NCBI RefSeq assembly: GCF_015594925.2
Contig: NZ_CP087590.1
Location: 1,116,001 to 1,180,000 of the forward strand
Direction of reading: 5' to 3'
DNA from: Vibrio sp. VB16
GTDB lineage: Bacteria > Pseudomonadota > Gammaproteobacteria > Enterobacterales > Vibrionaceae
Length of the DNA: 64,000 nt
The position numbers and the translations under genes are program-made. The notes under the pieces are model-generated. The model ran no database searches. It was not told the DNA's origin and was given only the letters and a program-made list of their open reading frames with translations. Positions 34,725 through 43,518 of this stretch are shown here, one piece after another; within the stretch, counting starts at the first letter, position 1; the number at the start of each line of letters is the position of its first letter.

Positions 34725-34775
34725 GTATTTATTTTTATCTGATTCCTCCTACAATTCGCTTTGCTTGGGGGAATC

Positions 34776-35987
34776 ATGCAATCCGTTTTTTTAAAGCTCG
34801 AACACATACTCCAAAAAAATCAATCCCTGTGGCGATTTGAACCCTTTCATCAGAGTATTCAATCTCAGCTAGCATGTTCTGGTGATTATCCAGATCTATA
34901 TCAATGGCTATCCGCGCTATCAATAGAACAAGTTCGACGATACAAATCTTCAACCTCTGAGTTAATGAATGATGTCACTTCAGTATTTCCACAAGCGGAA
35001 GAACTGAAGGGGCTTATTTCGTTATCGATGGCAACGAAAGAGCTGGTTTCGTTAGAAAGAGGGCTTGATTCTGGCATTCCGGGCCGAAAACTCGAACAGA
35101 TTGTATCGATGGGGAGCTTTGCTTTAGCACACCACAAAGGGGGCGAGTGGTTAGAATGGTGTTCAGGGAAAGGTTACCTAGGACGAATATTAGCATCACG
35201 TTCAACTCAACCTGTGGTCAGTTTTGAATGGCAAACCTCACTTTGTGAATTAGGACAACGGGAGGCAATCAAGAAGTCCCTTCCTATGACATTTATTCAA
35301 GGGGATGCTTTATCGGAAAAAGCACGAGACATTGTCACTTCAAATCAACATGTTGTTGCATTGCATGCCTGTGGTGATCTTCATGTCAGATTAATCCAGC
35401 ACGCTAGTGCAGCAGGCAGCCAAGCTATCTCTATTTCCCCTTGTTGTTATCACCTCATTGAACATGAAAAGTATCAACCACTTTCAGAAGAGGGCTTACG
35501 TTCGACACTTAACCTTAAAAAAGCAGAGTTACGCATTCCTTTACAAGAGACAGTGACGGGTGGAAAAAGAGTATCAAGGCATCGAGAAGAAGAGATGCGT
35601 TATCGATTAGGGTTTGACCTAGTGTTAAAAAATGTACTTGGCATTGATAGCTATGTTGCCGTCCCAAGCGTCAAAAAATCGATGCTTTCTGAGGGGTTTG
35701 AACATTTTTGTAACTGGGCCGCGAAGGAAAAGGACATCAATTTGCCTGTTATCGATTTCGCCCTTTGGGAAAACGAAGGGGAAAAGAGATTTTGGCAAAT
35801 GGAACGTCAAAGCCTGCTTCAACAACTGTTTCGTCGCGCTTTAGAATTGTGGCTTGTGTATGATCGAGCACTATTTTTACAACAAAATGGTTATCAGGTT
35901 TCCGTTGTAGAATTCTGTGAAAGAGAAGTGACACCGCGAAATATTATGATTCATGCGGTAAAAAAAGAGGTGTGCTTAGGCGACTAA
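34776..35987 (+). CDS. SAM-dependent methyltransferase-like protein
   Basis: 403-residue protein with a class I methyltransferase core in its middle: EWCSGKGYLGRILA (motif I, about 131-144), VVSFEWQ (motif II acid) and VVALHACGDLHVRLI (motif IV). ISISPCCYHLI follows the core. The CSGKG and HACGD pattern is that of the Methyltransf_32 group, whose members include GSTCD-like proteins and bacterial proteins of unknown target. The start ATG 34776 has GGGGGA just upstream; an in-frame TTG at 34761 is less likely. Substrate unknown. It follows cysB, but no sulfur link is implied by its motifs. Confidence 0.8.
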   Translation: MQSVFLKLEHILQKNQSLWRFEPFHQSIQSQLACSGDYPDLYQWLSALSIEQVRRYKSSTSELMNDVTSVFPQAEELKGLISLSMATKELVSLERGLDSGIPGRKLEQIVSMGSFALAHHKGGEWLEWCSGKGYLGRILASRSTQPVVSFEWQTSLCELGQREAIKKSLPMTFIQGDALSEKARDIVTSNQHVVALHACGDLHVRLIQHASAAGSQAISISPCCYHLIEHEKYQPLSEEGLRSTLNLKKAELRIPLQETVTGGKRVSRHREEEMRYRLGFDLVLKNVLGIDSYVAVPSVKKSMLSEGFEHFCNWAAKEKDINLPVIDFALWENEGEKRFWQMERQSLLQQLFRRALELWLVYDRALFLQQNGYQVSVVEFCEREVTPRNIMIHAVKKEVCLGD

Positions 35988-36121
35988 ATTTGTCTTCCAG
36001 TTATTACGATGAAAATGAGAATCTCGTGGAATTCGATCCCCACTATCGTGTAATGATGTTCGGTTAAGGTTATTTAAACCTATTATCCCGACGAAAATTG
36101 ATCTATTTCCACGAAAACTAA

Positions 36122-36210
36122 CGTCATCCCCATGAAAATGGGGATCTAATATCACCAAAATTCCCGTTTTCACGGGAATGACGAAGTATTTAGCACTAAC
36201 CTAACAGCAT
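36122..36210 (-). repeat. Dispersed palindromic repeat, copy 2 (inverted), with degraded flanking copies
   Basis: A full unit in reverse orientation between two convergent genes (a methyltransferase and ald). Reading the minus strand it runs ATGCTGTTAGG... then GTCATTCCCGTGAAAACGGG and GATCCCCATTTTCATGGGG. The stretch 35990-36121 holds at least one degraded copy (GATGTTCGGTTAA and GATCCCCACTATCGTG remain), and 36214-36233 a further half arm. Confidence 0.8.
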
Positions 36211-36252
36211 TACACTTCCGTGGGGATGACGAAATGACTTGAGGTATTCAGC

Positions 36253-37377
36253 TTAATTAAACATCGCTATCGCTGTTTTTGCTTCTACATATTCAAGTTC
36301 AAAGCTCTCAGCAACTTCTTTACATGTAACTTTGCCATGGATAACATTAAGCCCGTCTAAGAACCCTTCATCACCAAGTAAAGCTTCTTTGTAGCCTTTG
36401 TCTGCTAATTTTAGGATATAAGGTAGAGTGGCGTTGTTCAGTGCAAAAGTAGAGGTTCTTGCCACCGCTCCCGGCATATTTGCTACACAGTAATGGACCA
36501 CATCGTCAACGACATAGGTAGGGTCTGCGTGAGTGGTTGCGTGCGAGGTTTCAAAACAGCCACCTTGGTCAATGGCGACATCAACGATAGCAGAACCAGG
36601 TTTCATGTTGAAAATATGTTCTTTAGTGACGAGTTTAGGTGCCGCTGCACCCGGTATAAGTACTGCACCTACCACAAGATCAGCTTCCAGAATATGCTTC
36701 TCTAAGGCGTCCACTGTAGAATAAACCACTTTTGCTCTGCCTTGGAATTCTTCGTCTAATTGACGCAAGGTATCGAGACTCCTGTCCAAGATAGTCACAT
36801 CTGCGCGCATACCAACGGCCATTCTTGCTGCATTAGATCCTACAACGCCACCACCAATTATAACGACTTTAGCGGGTTCAACACCTGGAACCCCTCCAAG
36901 TAGAAGGCCGCGCCCACCATTCGATTTCTCTAAAGTTTGTGCGCCAGCTTGAATAGACATTCGTCCTGCAACTTCAGACATCGGTGCTAATAGTGGCAGA
37001 CGACCCATATAATCTGTTACAGTCTCATAGGCTATACAGACAGCTTTGCTCTTGATAAGCTCTTTTGTCTGTGTAAAATCTGGTGCAAGGTGTAAATAAG
37101 TGAATAATATTTGCCCTTCACGGAGCATTGCACGCTCTACAGATTGAGGTTCTTTTACCTTTACAATCATTTCTGCTTTAGCGAATACGTCAGAAGCAGT
37201 AGGAAGAATGGATGCGCCTACAGCGATGTAATCATCGTCTGAAAAATCGATACCCGAACCAGCATTGGTTTCAATGTACACCTGATGACCATGTGAAATA
37301 AGTTCTCTCACATTTGCTGGGATCATGCCCACACGATACTCGTGGTTTTTGATTTCCTTCGGTACGCCGATAATCAT
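36253..37377 (-). CDS. ald: Alanine dehydrogenase
   Basis: NAD-dependent enzyme interconverting L-alanine and pyruvate plus ammonia. 374 residues, normal for the family. MIIGVPKEIKNHEYRVGMIP at the N terminus, the substrate Lys in VKVKEPQ, the His in FTYLHLAP, and the NAD-binding VVIIGGGVVGSNAARMA are all in place. The start ATG 37377 follows GAAGGAGTTAGC; a longer frame upstream begins in the promoter. It is divergent from lrp, and Lrp-family proteins commonly regulate ald in response to alanine. Confidence 0.96.
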   Translation of the reverse strand: MIIGVPKEIKNHEYRVGMIPANVRELISHGHQVYIETNAGSGIDFSDDDYIAVGASILPTASDVFAKAEMIVKVKEPQSVERAMLREGQILFTYLHLAPDFTQTKELIKSKAVCIAYETVTDYMGRLPLLAPMSEVAGRMSIQAGAQTLEKSNGGRGLLLGGVPGVEPAKVVIIGGGVVGSNAARMAVGMRADVTILDRSLDTLRQLDEEFQGRAKVVYSTVDALEKHILEADLVVGAVLIPGAAAPKLVTKEHIFNMKPGSAIVDVAIDQGGCFETSHATTHADPTYVVDDVVHYCVANMPGAVARTSTFALNNATLPYILKLADKGYKEALLGDEGFLDGLNVIHGKVTCKEVAESFELEYVEAKTAIAMFN

Positions 37378-37533
37378 GCTAACTCCTTCTCGATTTGTGG
37401 TTGTAACAACTGGGTTTTTAGTTAAAATCCCAAATATACCTCTAGTATAAAGTGTATAAAGCAATATTTGATTCTGTATATTACTAAGTTGTAGTATATT
37501 TTTTTGCAGGGAAGTTAAAAGGTGGAATAAAAA

Positions 37534-38028
37534 ATGGCAGACAACTACAAAAAGCCGTCCAAGGAACTAGATCGCATTGATCGCAATATACTAAATGAAT
37601 TGCAAAAGGATGGTCGTATATCGAATGTAGAACTGTCTAAGCGAGTAGGTCTTTCACCTACACCGTGCTTGGAGCGTGTTCGTCGATTGGAACGACAAGG
37701 GTATATAATTGGTTATACCGCATTACTAAATCCACAATATTTAGATGCGTCTTTACTCGTCTTTGTAGAGATTACATTGAACCGTGGTGCACCAGATGTA
37801 TTTGAACAGTTTAATACAGCCGTACAAAAGCTAGATGATATCCAAGAATGTCATCTTGTATCTGGTGATTTCGATTATCTTCTTAAAACACGTGTATCCG
37901 ATATGAGTGCATATCGTAAACTACTCGGGGATACGCTGTTGCGATTGCCTGGTGTGAATGACACTCGTACCTACGTTGTGATGGAAGAAGTCAAACAATC
38001 GAACCAGTTAGTCATTCAAACACGATAA
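37534..38028 (+). CDS. lrp: Leucine-responsive regulatory protein Lrp
   Basis: Global feast/famine DNA-binding regulator of amino-acid metabolism. 164 residues as in E. coli. LDRIDRNILNELQKDGRISNVELSKRVGLSPTPCLERVRRLERQGYI is the winged-helix domain, and the RAM/AsnC effector domain (ALLNPQYLDASLLVFVEI to DTRTYVVMEEVKQ) follows. The promoter shared with ald contains a TACTA-AGTTG-TAGTA dyad at 37482-37496, a possible self-binding site. It lies upstream of ftsK, as in enterobacteria. Confidence 0.97.
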   Translation: MADNYKKPSKELDRIDRNILNELQKDGRISNVELSKRVGLSPTPCLERVRRLERQGYIIGYTALLNPQYLDASLLVFVEITLNRGAPDVFEQFNTAVQKLDDIQECHLVSGDFDYLLKTRVSDMSAYRKLLGDTLLRLPGVNDTRTYVVMEEVKQSNQLVIQTR

Positions 38029-38144
38029 CTGCGATAGTAGAAAGTTCTAAGTCTGGACAAGGTTCAAATTAAGGCTTTCTACAGGTTGGGTTTTTATTGG
38101 TGATATGATTAAATTTAGTTATTGAGATCTAATCACTTATTATT

Positions 38145-38173
38145 CGAGCGGCACTGGCCGCTCGGATTGTTTT
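38145..38173 (+). terminator. Terminator hairpin between lrp and ftsK
   Basis: Perfect 8-bp GC-rich stem CGAGCGGC/GCCGCTCG with an ACTG loop, then GATTGTTTT. It ends about 19 nt before the ftsK ATG, so any ftsK promoter must lie upstream of or overlap this hairpin. Confidence 0.7.
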
Positions 38174-38192
38174 ATAAAGTTAGTAAGCTTCT

Positions 38193-41039
38193 ATGTTCAA
38201 AGAACAAAAAAACAAAGTACAAACTATTATCAAAACCGGGGATGAAAGCGACCAACGCCGTCTTAGTGGTTTTCAGCGTCTTAGAGAATGCTGTTTTATC
38301 CTTGGTTCTCTCATTGCTATATTTCTCGCTATTTCCCTCTATAGCTTCAGTCCTGCCGATCCGTCGTGGTCTCAAACCTCGTGGGGCGGTGAGGTCAATA
38401 ATGCCTCCGGTATATTAGGTGCATGGATAGCCGATACTTTGTTTTTTGCATTTGGTTCATTGGCATACTGTGTGCCTATTGTCATCGCGGCATTTACATG
38501 GGGTTTGTTTAGAAGACGGGAAGATGACGATTCAATTGATTTGATGCTCTGGGGAACAAGAATTCTTGGCCTTAGTCTCGTTATCCTTACGAGCTGTGGG
38601 TTAGCCGATATAAACTTCGATGATATTTGGTACTTCTCATCGGGTGGTGTCATTGGTGATGTGCTGACAAGCTTGTCTCTACCGATACTCAATCTCCTTG
38701 GCACCACCATTGTATTCCTGTTTTTGTGGGGCGCGGGTCTTACACTATTAACCGGAATATCTTGGCTATCAATTGTCGAGTGGTTAGGTTCGCGCTTTAT
38801 AGGTGCTTTGACATGGGTTCTAAATACACTTCGTGGTTCACCAAAAGAGACACTGCAATCTGTCAATAATGATCAGGTAGAAGAAACGACCAGTGAAGAA
38901 GAACTGGCCATTGATACGCCATTTGAACATCGTCTTGAATCCGATAATGAGCAAGATAATCCACAACGTCGATATAACATCCATATTCCTAAAGAAAACC
39001 AAGAAGCATCTGTATCTCGTACAAATGAAGAGGCGTCAGACGTAGAACGCTCGCAGCAACTGTATTCAACGATTGAACAGTTAGAACAGGATGCACAGCA
39101 GCATAATGATATGCCTATAGTGACTCAAAATATTAATCTAAGAGATGATGAATTTACGTCTCATAGAATGGAGATAACAAATAGGGTAGAGCCATCGGAA
39201 TCAGATATTGAACACGTTGTTAATGAGGCAGAAAAAAACGAGCCGTCGATATCAAGAGAAGCGCTTGACCATCTCATCGATGATGAATTTGCTGAAAAGA
39301 GCCGTGTTTCCGAGGTGTTGGAAATCGATGACAACAGTGAACAAGATCGGGTACAAACAACGATTGGTGAAGAAAGCAATACCGTTGAAGAAACTCGGAC
39401 GGATATTCAAGGCAACGTAGTCGAAGAAGAACAAGGTGACGAAGACGTGAAAGCGTTCCAAGATCTGGTTTCAGAGGCGCAGCAGAATATGGCGGCAGAG
39501 CAAAATCCTTTCTTGGTTCAAAAACAAGCCAATCTGCCTGTACCAACCGCGCCTTTGCCTACATTAGAGTTACTTTATCATCCAGAGAAGCGTGAGAATC
39601 ACATAGATAGAGCCGCGCTCGAAGAGATTGCGCGATTAGTTGAATCAAAACTTGATGATTACAAAATCAAGGCGAGAGTAGTCGATATTTTCCCAGGACC
39701 GGTTATCACACGCTTTGAATTGGATTTGGCTCCAGGGGTGAAAGTGAGCCGAATCTCTAGCCTTTCTATGGATCTGGCTCGTTCGCTCTCTGCGATGGCC
39801 GTAAGGGTCGTCGAGGTTATTCCGGGTAAACCCTATGTGGGATTAGAACTACCAAATATTACCCGCCAGACGGTGTATTTTTCGGATGTTGTAAACAGCA
39901 AGATTTTCCAAGAATCTACGTCACCAACAACCGTCGTTATGGGACAAGATATCGCTGGCGAAGCCGTCATTGCTGATATTGCCAAAATGCCTCATGTACT
40001 CGTCGCAGGTACTACGGGATCTGGTAAATCAGTTGGCGTGAACGTCATGATTCTGAGTATGCTTTACAAGGCTAAGCCAGAAGACCTTCGTTTTATTATG
40101 ATCGATCCTAAAATGCTGGAGCTTTCTATATATGAAGGTATTCCTCATCTTCTTTCAGAAGTGGTTACTGACATGAAAGATGCCGCTAATGCATTGCGTT
40201 GGTGTGTTGGTGAAATGGAACGTCGATATAAACTGATGTCCGCTTTGGGTGTACGTAATATAAAAGGCTTCAATGAAAAACTGAAAATGGCTGCCGACGC
40301 AGGGCATCCAATTCATGATCCGTTATGGAAAGCCGGTGACAGTATGGATCAAGTGGCGCCACTGCTTGAGAAACTGCCGTATATTGTGGTGGTGGTGGAT
40401 GAGTTTGCCGACCTAATTATGGTCGTGGGTAAAAAGGTAGAAGAATTGATAGCCCGATTAGCACAGAAAGCTCGTGCGGCCGGTGTCCACCTCATTCTCG
40501 CGACGCAACGGCCATCTGTGGATGTAATTACGGGTCTTATCAAAGCAAACATCCCAACTCGTGTTGCTTTCACCGTATCAACCAAAACAGATTCAAGAAC
40601 CATTCTCGATCAAGGCGGCGCAGAGTCACTGCTCGGCATGGGTGACATGCTCTACTTGCCTCCGGGCTCTAGTCATACAACTCGTGTGCATGGTGCTTTC
40701 GCTTCAGATGATGATGTTCACGCCGTGGTAAACGATTGGAAGGCTCGTGGACAACCAAACTACATTGACGAAATTGTTAATGGTCAGCAGACGGCAGATA
40801 CCTTACTTCCCGGTGAGAATATGGACAGTGATGAGGATGTCGATCCTCTATTTGATCAGGTTGTTGAGCACGTAGTCCAAAGCCGTCGTGGTTCCGTTTC
40901 GGGTGTCCAGCGTAGGTTTAAAATTGGCTACAACCGAGCGGCTCGAATTATCGAACAACTTGAAGCGCAGGGTATCGTTAGTTCTCCCGGACACAATGGT
41001 AATCGAGAAGTGTTGGCACCCGCGCCAGTTAAAGAATAG
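38193..41039 (+). CDS. ftsK: DNA translocase FtsK
   Basis: Septal DNA pump that clears the division site and activates XerCD at dif. 948 residues, shorter than E. coli FtsK (1329) because the linker is shorter, as usual in vibrios. The N-terminal membrane part (about 28-205) has four or so helices. An acidic linker of about 250 residues follows. The RecA-type motor has Walker A GTTGSGKS (606-613) and Walker B VVVVDEFADL (about 731-740). The C-terminal gamma domain (VVQSRRGSVSGVQRRFKIGYNRAARIIEQLE) reads KOPS and contacts XerD. The ATG has no strong ribosome site. Confidence 0.97.
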   Translation: MFKEQKNKVQTIIKTGDESDQRRLSGFQRLRECCFILGSLIAIFLAISLYSFSPADPSWSQTSWGGEVNNASGILGAWIADTLFFAFGSLAYCVPIVIAAFTWGLFRRREDDDSIDLMLWGTRILGLSLVILTSCGLADINFDDIWYFSSGGVIGDVLTSLSLPILNLLGTTIVFLFLWGAGLTLLTGISWLSIVEWLGSRFIGALTWVLNTLRGSPKETLQSVNNDQVEETTSEEELAIDTPFEHRLESDNEQDNPQRRYNIHIPKENQEASVSRTNEEASDVERSQQLYSTIEQLEQDAQQHNDMPIVTQNINLRDDEFTSHRMEITNRVEPSESDIEHVVNEAEKNEPSISREALDHLIDDEFAEKSRVSEVLEIDDNSEQDRVQTTIGEESNTVEETRTDIQGNVVEEEQGDEDVKAFQDLVSEAQQNMAAEQNPFLVQKQANLPVPTAPLPTLELLYHPEKRENHIDRAALEEIARLVESKLDDYKIKARVVDIFPGPVITRFELDLAPGVKVSRISSLSMDLARSLSAMAVRVVEVIPGKPYVGLELPNITRQTVYFSDVVNSKIFQESTSPTTVVMGQDIAGEAVIADIAKMPHVLVAGTTGSGKSVGVNVMILSMLYKAKPEDLRFIMIDPKMLELSIYEGIPHLLSEVVTDMKDAANALRWCVGEMERRYKLMSALGVRNIKGFNEKLKMAADAGHPIHDPLWKAGDSMDQVAPLLEKLPYIVVVVDEFADLIMVVGKKVEELIARLAQKARAAGVHLILATQRPSVDVITGLIKANIPTRVAFTVSTKTDSRTILDQGGAESLLGMGDMLYLPPGSSHTTRVHGAFASDDDVHAVVNDWKARGQPNYIDEIVNGQQTADTLLPGENMDSDEDVDPLFDQVVEHVVQSRRGSVSGVQRRFKIGYNRAARIIEQLEAQGIVSSPGHNGNREVLAPAPVKE

Positions 41040-41112
41040 GAACTAACCTCGCGTAAGGGAGTCTGTATACGTATCAGACATCATCTCAACGCGAATTGTT
41101 TAAGACAACGTA

Positions 41113-41250
41113 ATGTTGTTCGGTGAGTACTAAGTTCCGTCGTCATTCCCGTGAAAACGTGATGCTGTTCGTTTAGTGCTAAATACTTCGTCATTCCCGT
41201 GAAAACGGGAACCTTGGTGATTGTACATCCCCATTTTTATGGGGATGTCG
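41113..41250. repeat. Dispersed palindromic repeat, copy 3: half unit plus full unit
   Basis: 41113-41159 is the left half of the unit, cut off inside the first dyad. A complete unit follows at 41162-41250 in the same orientation, with GTCATTCCCGTGAAAACGGG and a second dyad ATCCCCATTTTTATGGGGAT. They occupy the 304-bp ftsK-lolA gap. No other feature is seen there apart from the lolA promoter. Confidence 0.8.
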
Positions 41251-41343
41251 TTGATTTAGTGGAGATGCCGCTGATTTCGTTGAATGACGTAATTTGATTA
41301 CTTTAAACAATTGGTATAGTTACCAACAACACTAGGTTTATAA

Positions 41344-41943
41344 ATGAATAAGATTTTAACTCTTTTGTTTCTTTTTAGCTTTACCGCTAGTGCTTCTCCT
41401 AAGGATGAGCTAAGCGAACGACTTTCTAAAACCGACGGTTTCAGTGCTTCTTTTACTCAAACGGTTATTAGTCCTGACAATGAAGTCGTAATGGAAGGGG
41501 AAGGGAAAGTAGAGATTGCGCGTCCAAGTCTTTTTCGTTGGGCAACGGTTGTGCCAGACGAAAACGTGCTGGTATCCGATGGTAAAACACTTTGGTATTA
41601 CAGCCCGTTTGTAGAACAAGTGAGTATCTATTGGCAAGAGCAGGCGACATCACAAACGCCGTTCGTGCTTCTTACTCGGAATAGATCAAGTGACTGGGAG
41701 AACTATTTGGTTTCTCAGAAAGGGGATAGATTTACCCTAACCCCGACAGCCATCGATTCTAATCAAGGTCAATTTCAGGTTGATGTGGATAGTACGGGTG
41801 TCATTAAAGGGTTTAATGTCATCGAACAAGATGGCCAAGAAGGTCAGTTTGTTTTCAATGGCTACAGCGATAAGGTTCCAAATAAGGAACGATTCACCTT
41901 CGTTATCCCCGATGGCGTTGAAGTGGATGATCAAAGAAACTGA
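41344..41943 (+). CDS. lolA: Outer-membrane lipoprotein carrier protein LolA
   Basis: Periplasmic chaperone that takes lipoproteins from LolCDE to LolB. 199 residues with a signal peptide (MNKILTLLFLFSFTASA). LSKTDGFSASFTQTV, GEGKVEIARPSLFRW and VSDGKTLWYYSPFVEQVSIY follow E. coli LolA, including the Arg in RPSLFRW that controls ligand release. It lies between ftsK and rarA, the conserved order. Confidence 0.95.
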   Translation: MNKILTLLFLFSFTASASPKDELSERLSKTDGFSASFTQTVISPDNEVVMEGEGKVEIARPSLFRWATVVPDENVLVSDGKTLWYYSPFVEQVSIYWQEQATSQTPFVLLTRNRSSDWENYLVSQKGDRFTLTPTAIDSNQGQFQVDVDSTGVIKGFNVIEQDGQEGQFVFNGYSDKVPNKERFTFVIPDGVEVDDQRN

Positions 41944-42061
41944 TCGCTTCCACAGGGACTTTTGATATCCGCAACTATGGGTATCCAAAGTAACTATCGA
42001 TATCCTCAGTAGCGAATGGCATTCACAGTAATGAATTATATTTGTGGTATAGGGCGTCAAA

Positions 42062-43411
42062 TTGAGTAATTACAATCTAGATTTTGCAGCCGATGAAGAT
42101 TTTCGTCCGCTCGCTGCGCGAATGCGCCCTATGACCGTGGAACAATATATTGGTCAGAAACATGTTCTAGGGGAAGGCAAACCGTTACGTAGAGCTCTGG
42201 AAGCTGGTCATATACACTCTATGATTTTATGGGGTCCACCGGGCACCGGTAAAACGACGTTAGCAGAGGTTGCCGCGAACTATGCCAACGCTGAAGTCGA
42301 ACGTGTTTCAGCGGTTACCTCAGGCGTAAAAGATATTCGTGCTGCTATTGAAAAAGCACGAGAAAACAAACTTGTAGGGCACCGAACTATTTTGTTTGTC
42401 GATGAAGTCCATCGATTCAATAAAAGCCAGCAAGATGCTTTTTTACCGCACATTGAAGATGGTACCATCACCTTTATTGGGGCCACGACTGAGAACCCAT
42501 CGTTTGAACTTAATAACGCCCTGTTATCCAGAGCGAGGGTGTATAAACTCACCTCACTAAATCAAGAAGACATCCTTTCTGTTATTCATCAAGCTGCGCA
42601 AGATAAAGAACGTGGTTTAGGTCAAATAGAAGCGAATTTTACCGATAATGTTTCAGAGCGATTAGCCGAATTGGTTAACGGTGATGCTCGAATGGCGCTT
42701 AATTACCTTGAACTGCTTTATGACATGGCGGAAGAGGATGAAGCGGGCATCAAGCAAATCACGTTGCCGTTATTGGCTGAAGTTGCTGGAGAGAAGGTGT
42801 CTCGTTTCGATAATAAAGGCGATATTTGGTATGACCTTATCTCAGCCGTGCATAAATCGATAAGAGGGTCTAACCCAGATGCGGCACTCTATTGGTCTGC
42901 GCGTATGATGGCTGCAGGTTGTGACCCGCTCTATATCGTTAGAAGATTGTTGGCTATCGCATCTGAAGATATTGGTAATGCTGATCCGCGAGCGATGCAG
43001 ATTGCTGTTTCAGCTTGGGATTGCTTTACCAGAATAGGTCCAGCGGAGGGAGAAAGAGCCATTGCCCAAGCTGTCGTGTATTTGGCCTGTGCACCTAAAA
43101 GTAATGCCGTTTATTCTGCGTGGAAGCAGGCATTGTCGGACGCGCATAATCAACCTGAATATGAAGTACCTCACCACTTACGTAACGCGCCCACCAGTTT
43201 AATGAAAGATATGGGGTACGGAGCAGAGTACCGATATGCTCATGATGAACCTAATGCTTATGCTGCCGGAGAAAATTATTTTCCAGAAGAAATGGAAGAA
43301 ACGCGCTATTATTTTCCGACAAATCGCGGCTTAGAAACAAAAATTGGCGATAAGTTGGATTATCTTTCCTCATTAGATGAAAAAAGCCTACAAAAGCGCT
43401 ATGAAAAGTAG
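42062..43411 (+). CDS. rarA: Replication-associated recombination protein RarA (MgsA)
   Basis: AAA+ ATPase acting at stalled replication forks, 449 residues. The N terminus (SNYNLDFAADEDFRPLAARMRPMTVEQYIGQKHVLG) aligns with E. coli RarA. It includes Walker A WGPPGTGKTT, Walker B ILFVDEVHRF, sensor 1 GATTENPSFE and the clamp-loader-like C-terminal tetramerisation part. The start is a TTG at 42062, which aligns with the E. coli Met and has no ATG alternative nearby. A terminator-like hairpin follows, then serS. Confidence 0.95.
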   Translation: MSNYNLDFAADEDFRPLAARMRPMTVEQYIGQKHVLGEGKPLRRALEAGHIHSMILWGPPGTGKTTLAEVAANYANAEVERVSAVTSGVKDIRAAIEKARENKLVGHRTILFVDEVHRFNKSQQDAFLPHIEDGTITFIGATTENPSFELNNALLSRARVYKLTSLNQEDILSVIHQAAQDKERGLGQIEANFTDNVSERLAELVNGDARMALNYLELLYDMAEEDEAGIKQITLPLLAEVAGEKVSRFDNKGDIWYDLISAVHKSIRGSNPDAALYWSARMMAAGCDPLYIVRRLLAIASEDIGNADPRAMQIAVSAWDCFTRIGPAEGERAIAQAVVYLACAPKSNAVYSAWKQALSDAHNQPEYEVPHHLRNAPTSLMKDMGYGAEYRYAHDEPNAYAAGENYFPEEMEETRYYFPTNRGLETKIGDKLDYLSSLDEKSLQKRYEK

Positions 43412-43448
43412 TGCTTTTTGGATATCTTTACTCGATTAATTATTCTAT

Positions 43449-43493
43449 AACGCGTTGGTGTTGATGTTGAAGTCAATGAACAACGCGTTTTTT
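43449..43493 (+). terminator. Terminator hairpin between rarA and serS
   Basis: AACGCGTTG (43449-43457) pairs with CAACGCGTT (43481-43489), followed by a run of six T. The T run ends 25 nt before the serS ATG. Confidence 0.75.
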
Positions 43494-43518
43494 CACAACT
43501 TAAAGCATAGGATTAGCA

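Noticed and set aside
38372..38866. 164-codon minus-strand ORF within ftsK
   Set aside because: Antisense shadow of the FtsK membrane domain; composition follows the complementary frame.
43412..43518. T-box-like riboswitch before serS
   Set aside because: The region is about 100 nt with one terminator hairpin and no specifier loop or T-box sequence; T-boxes are not typical of this group.
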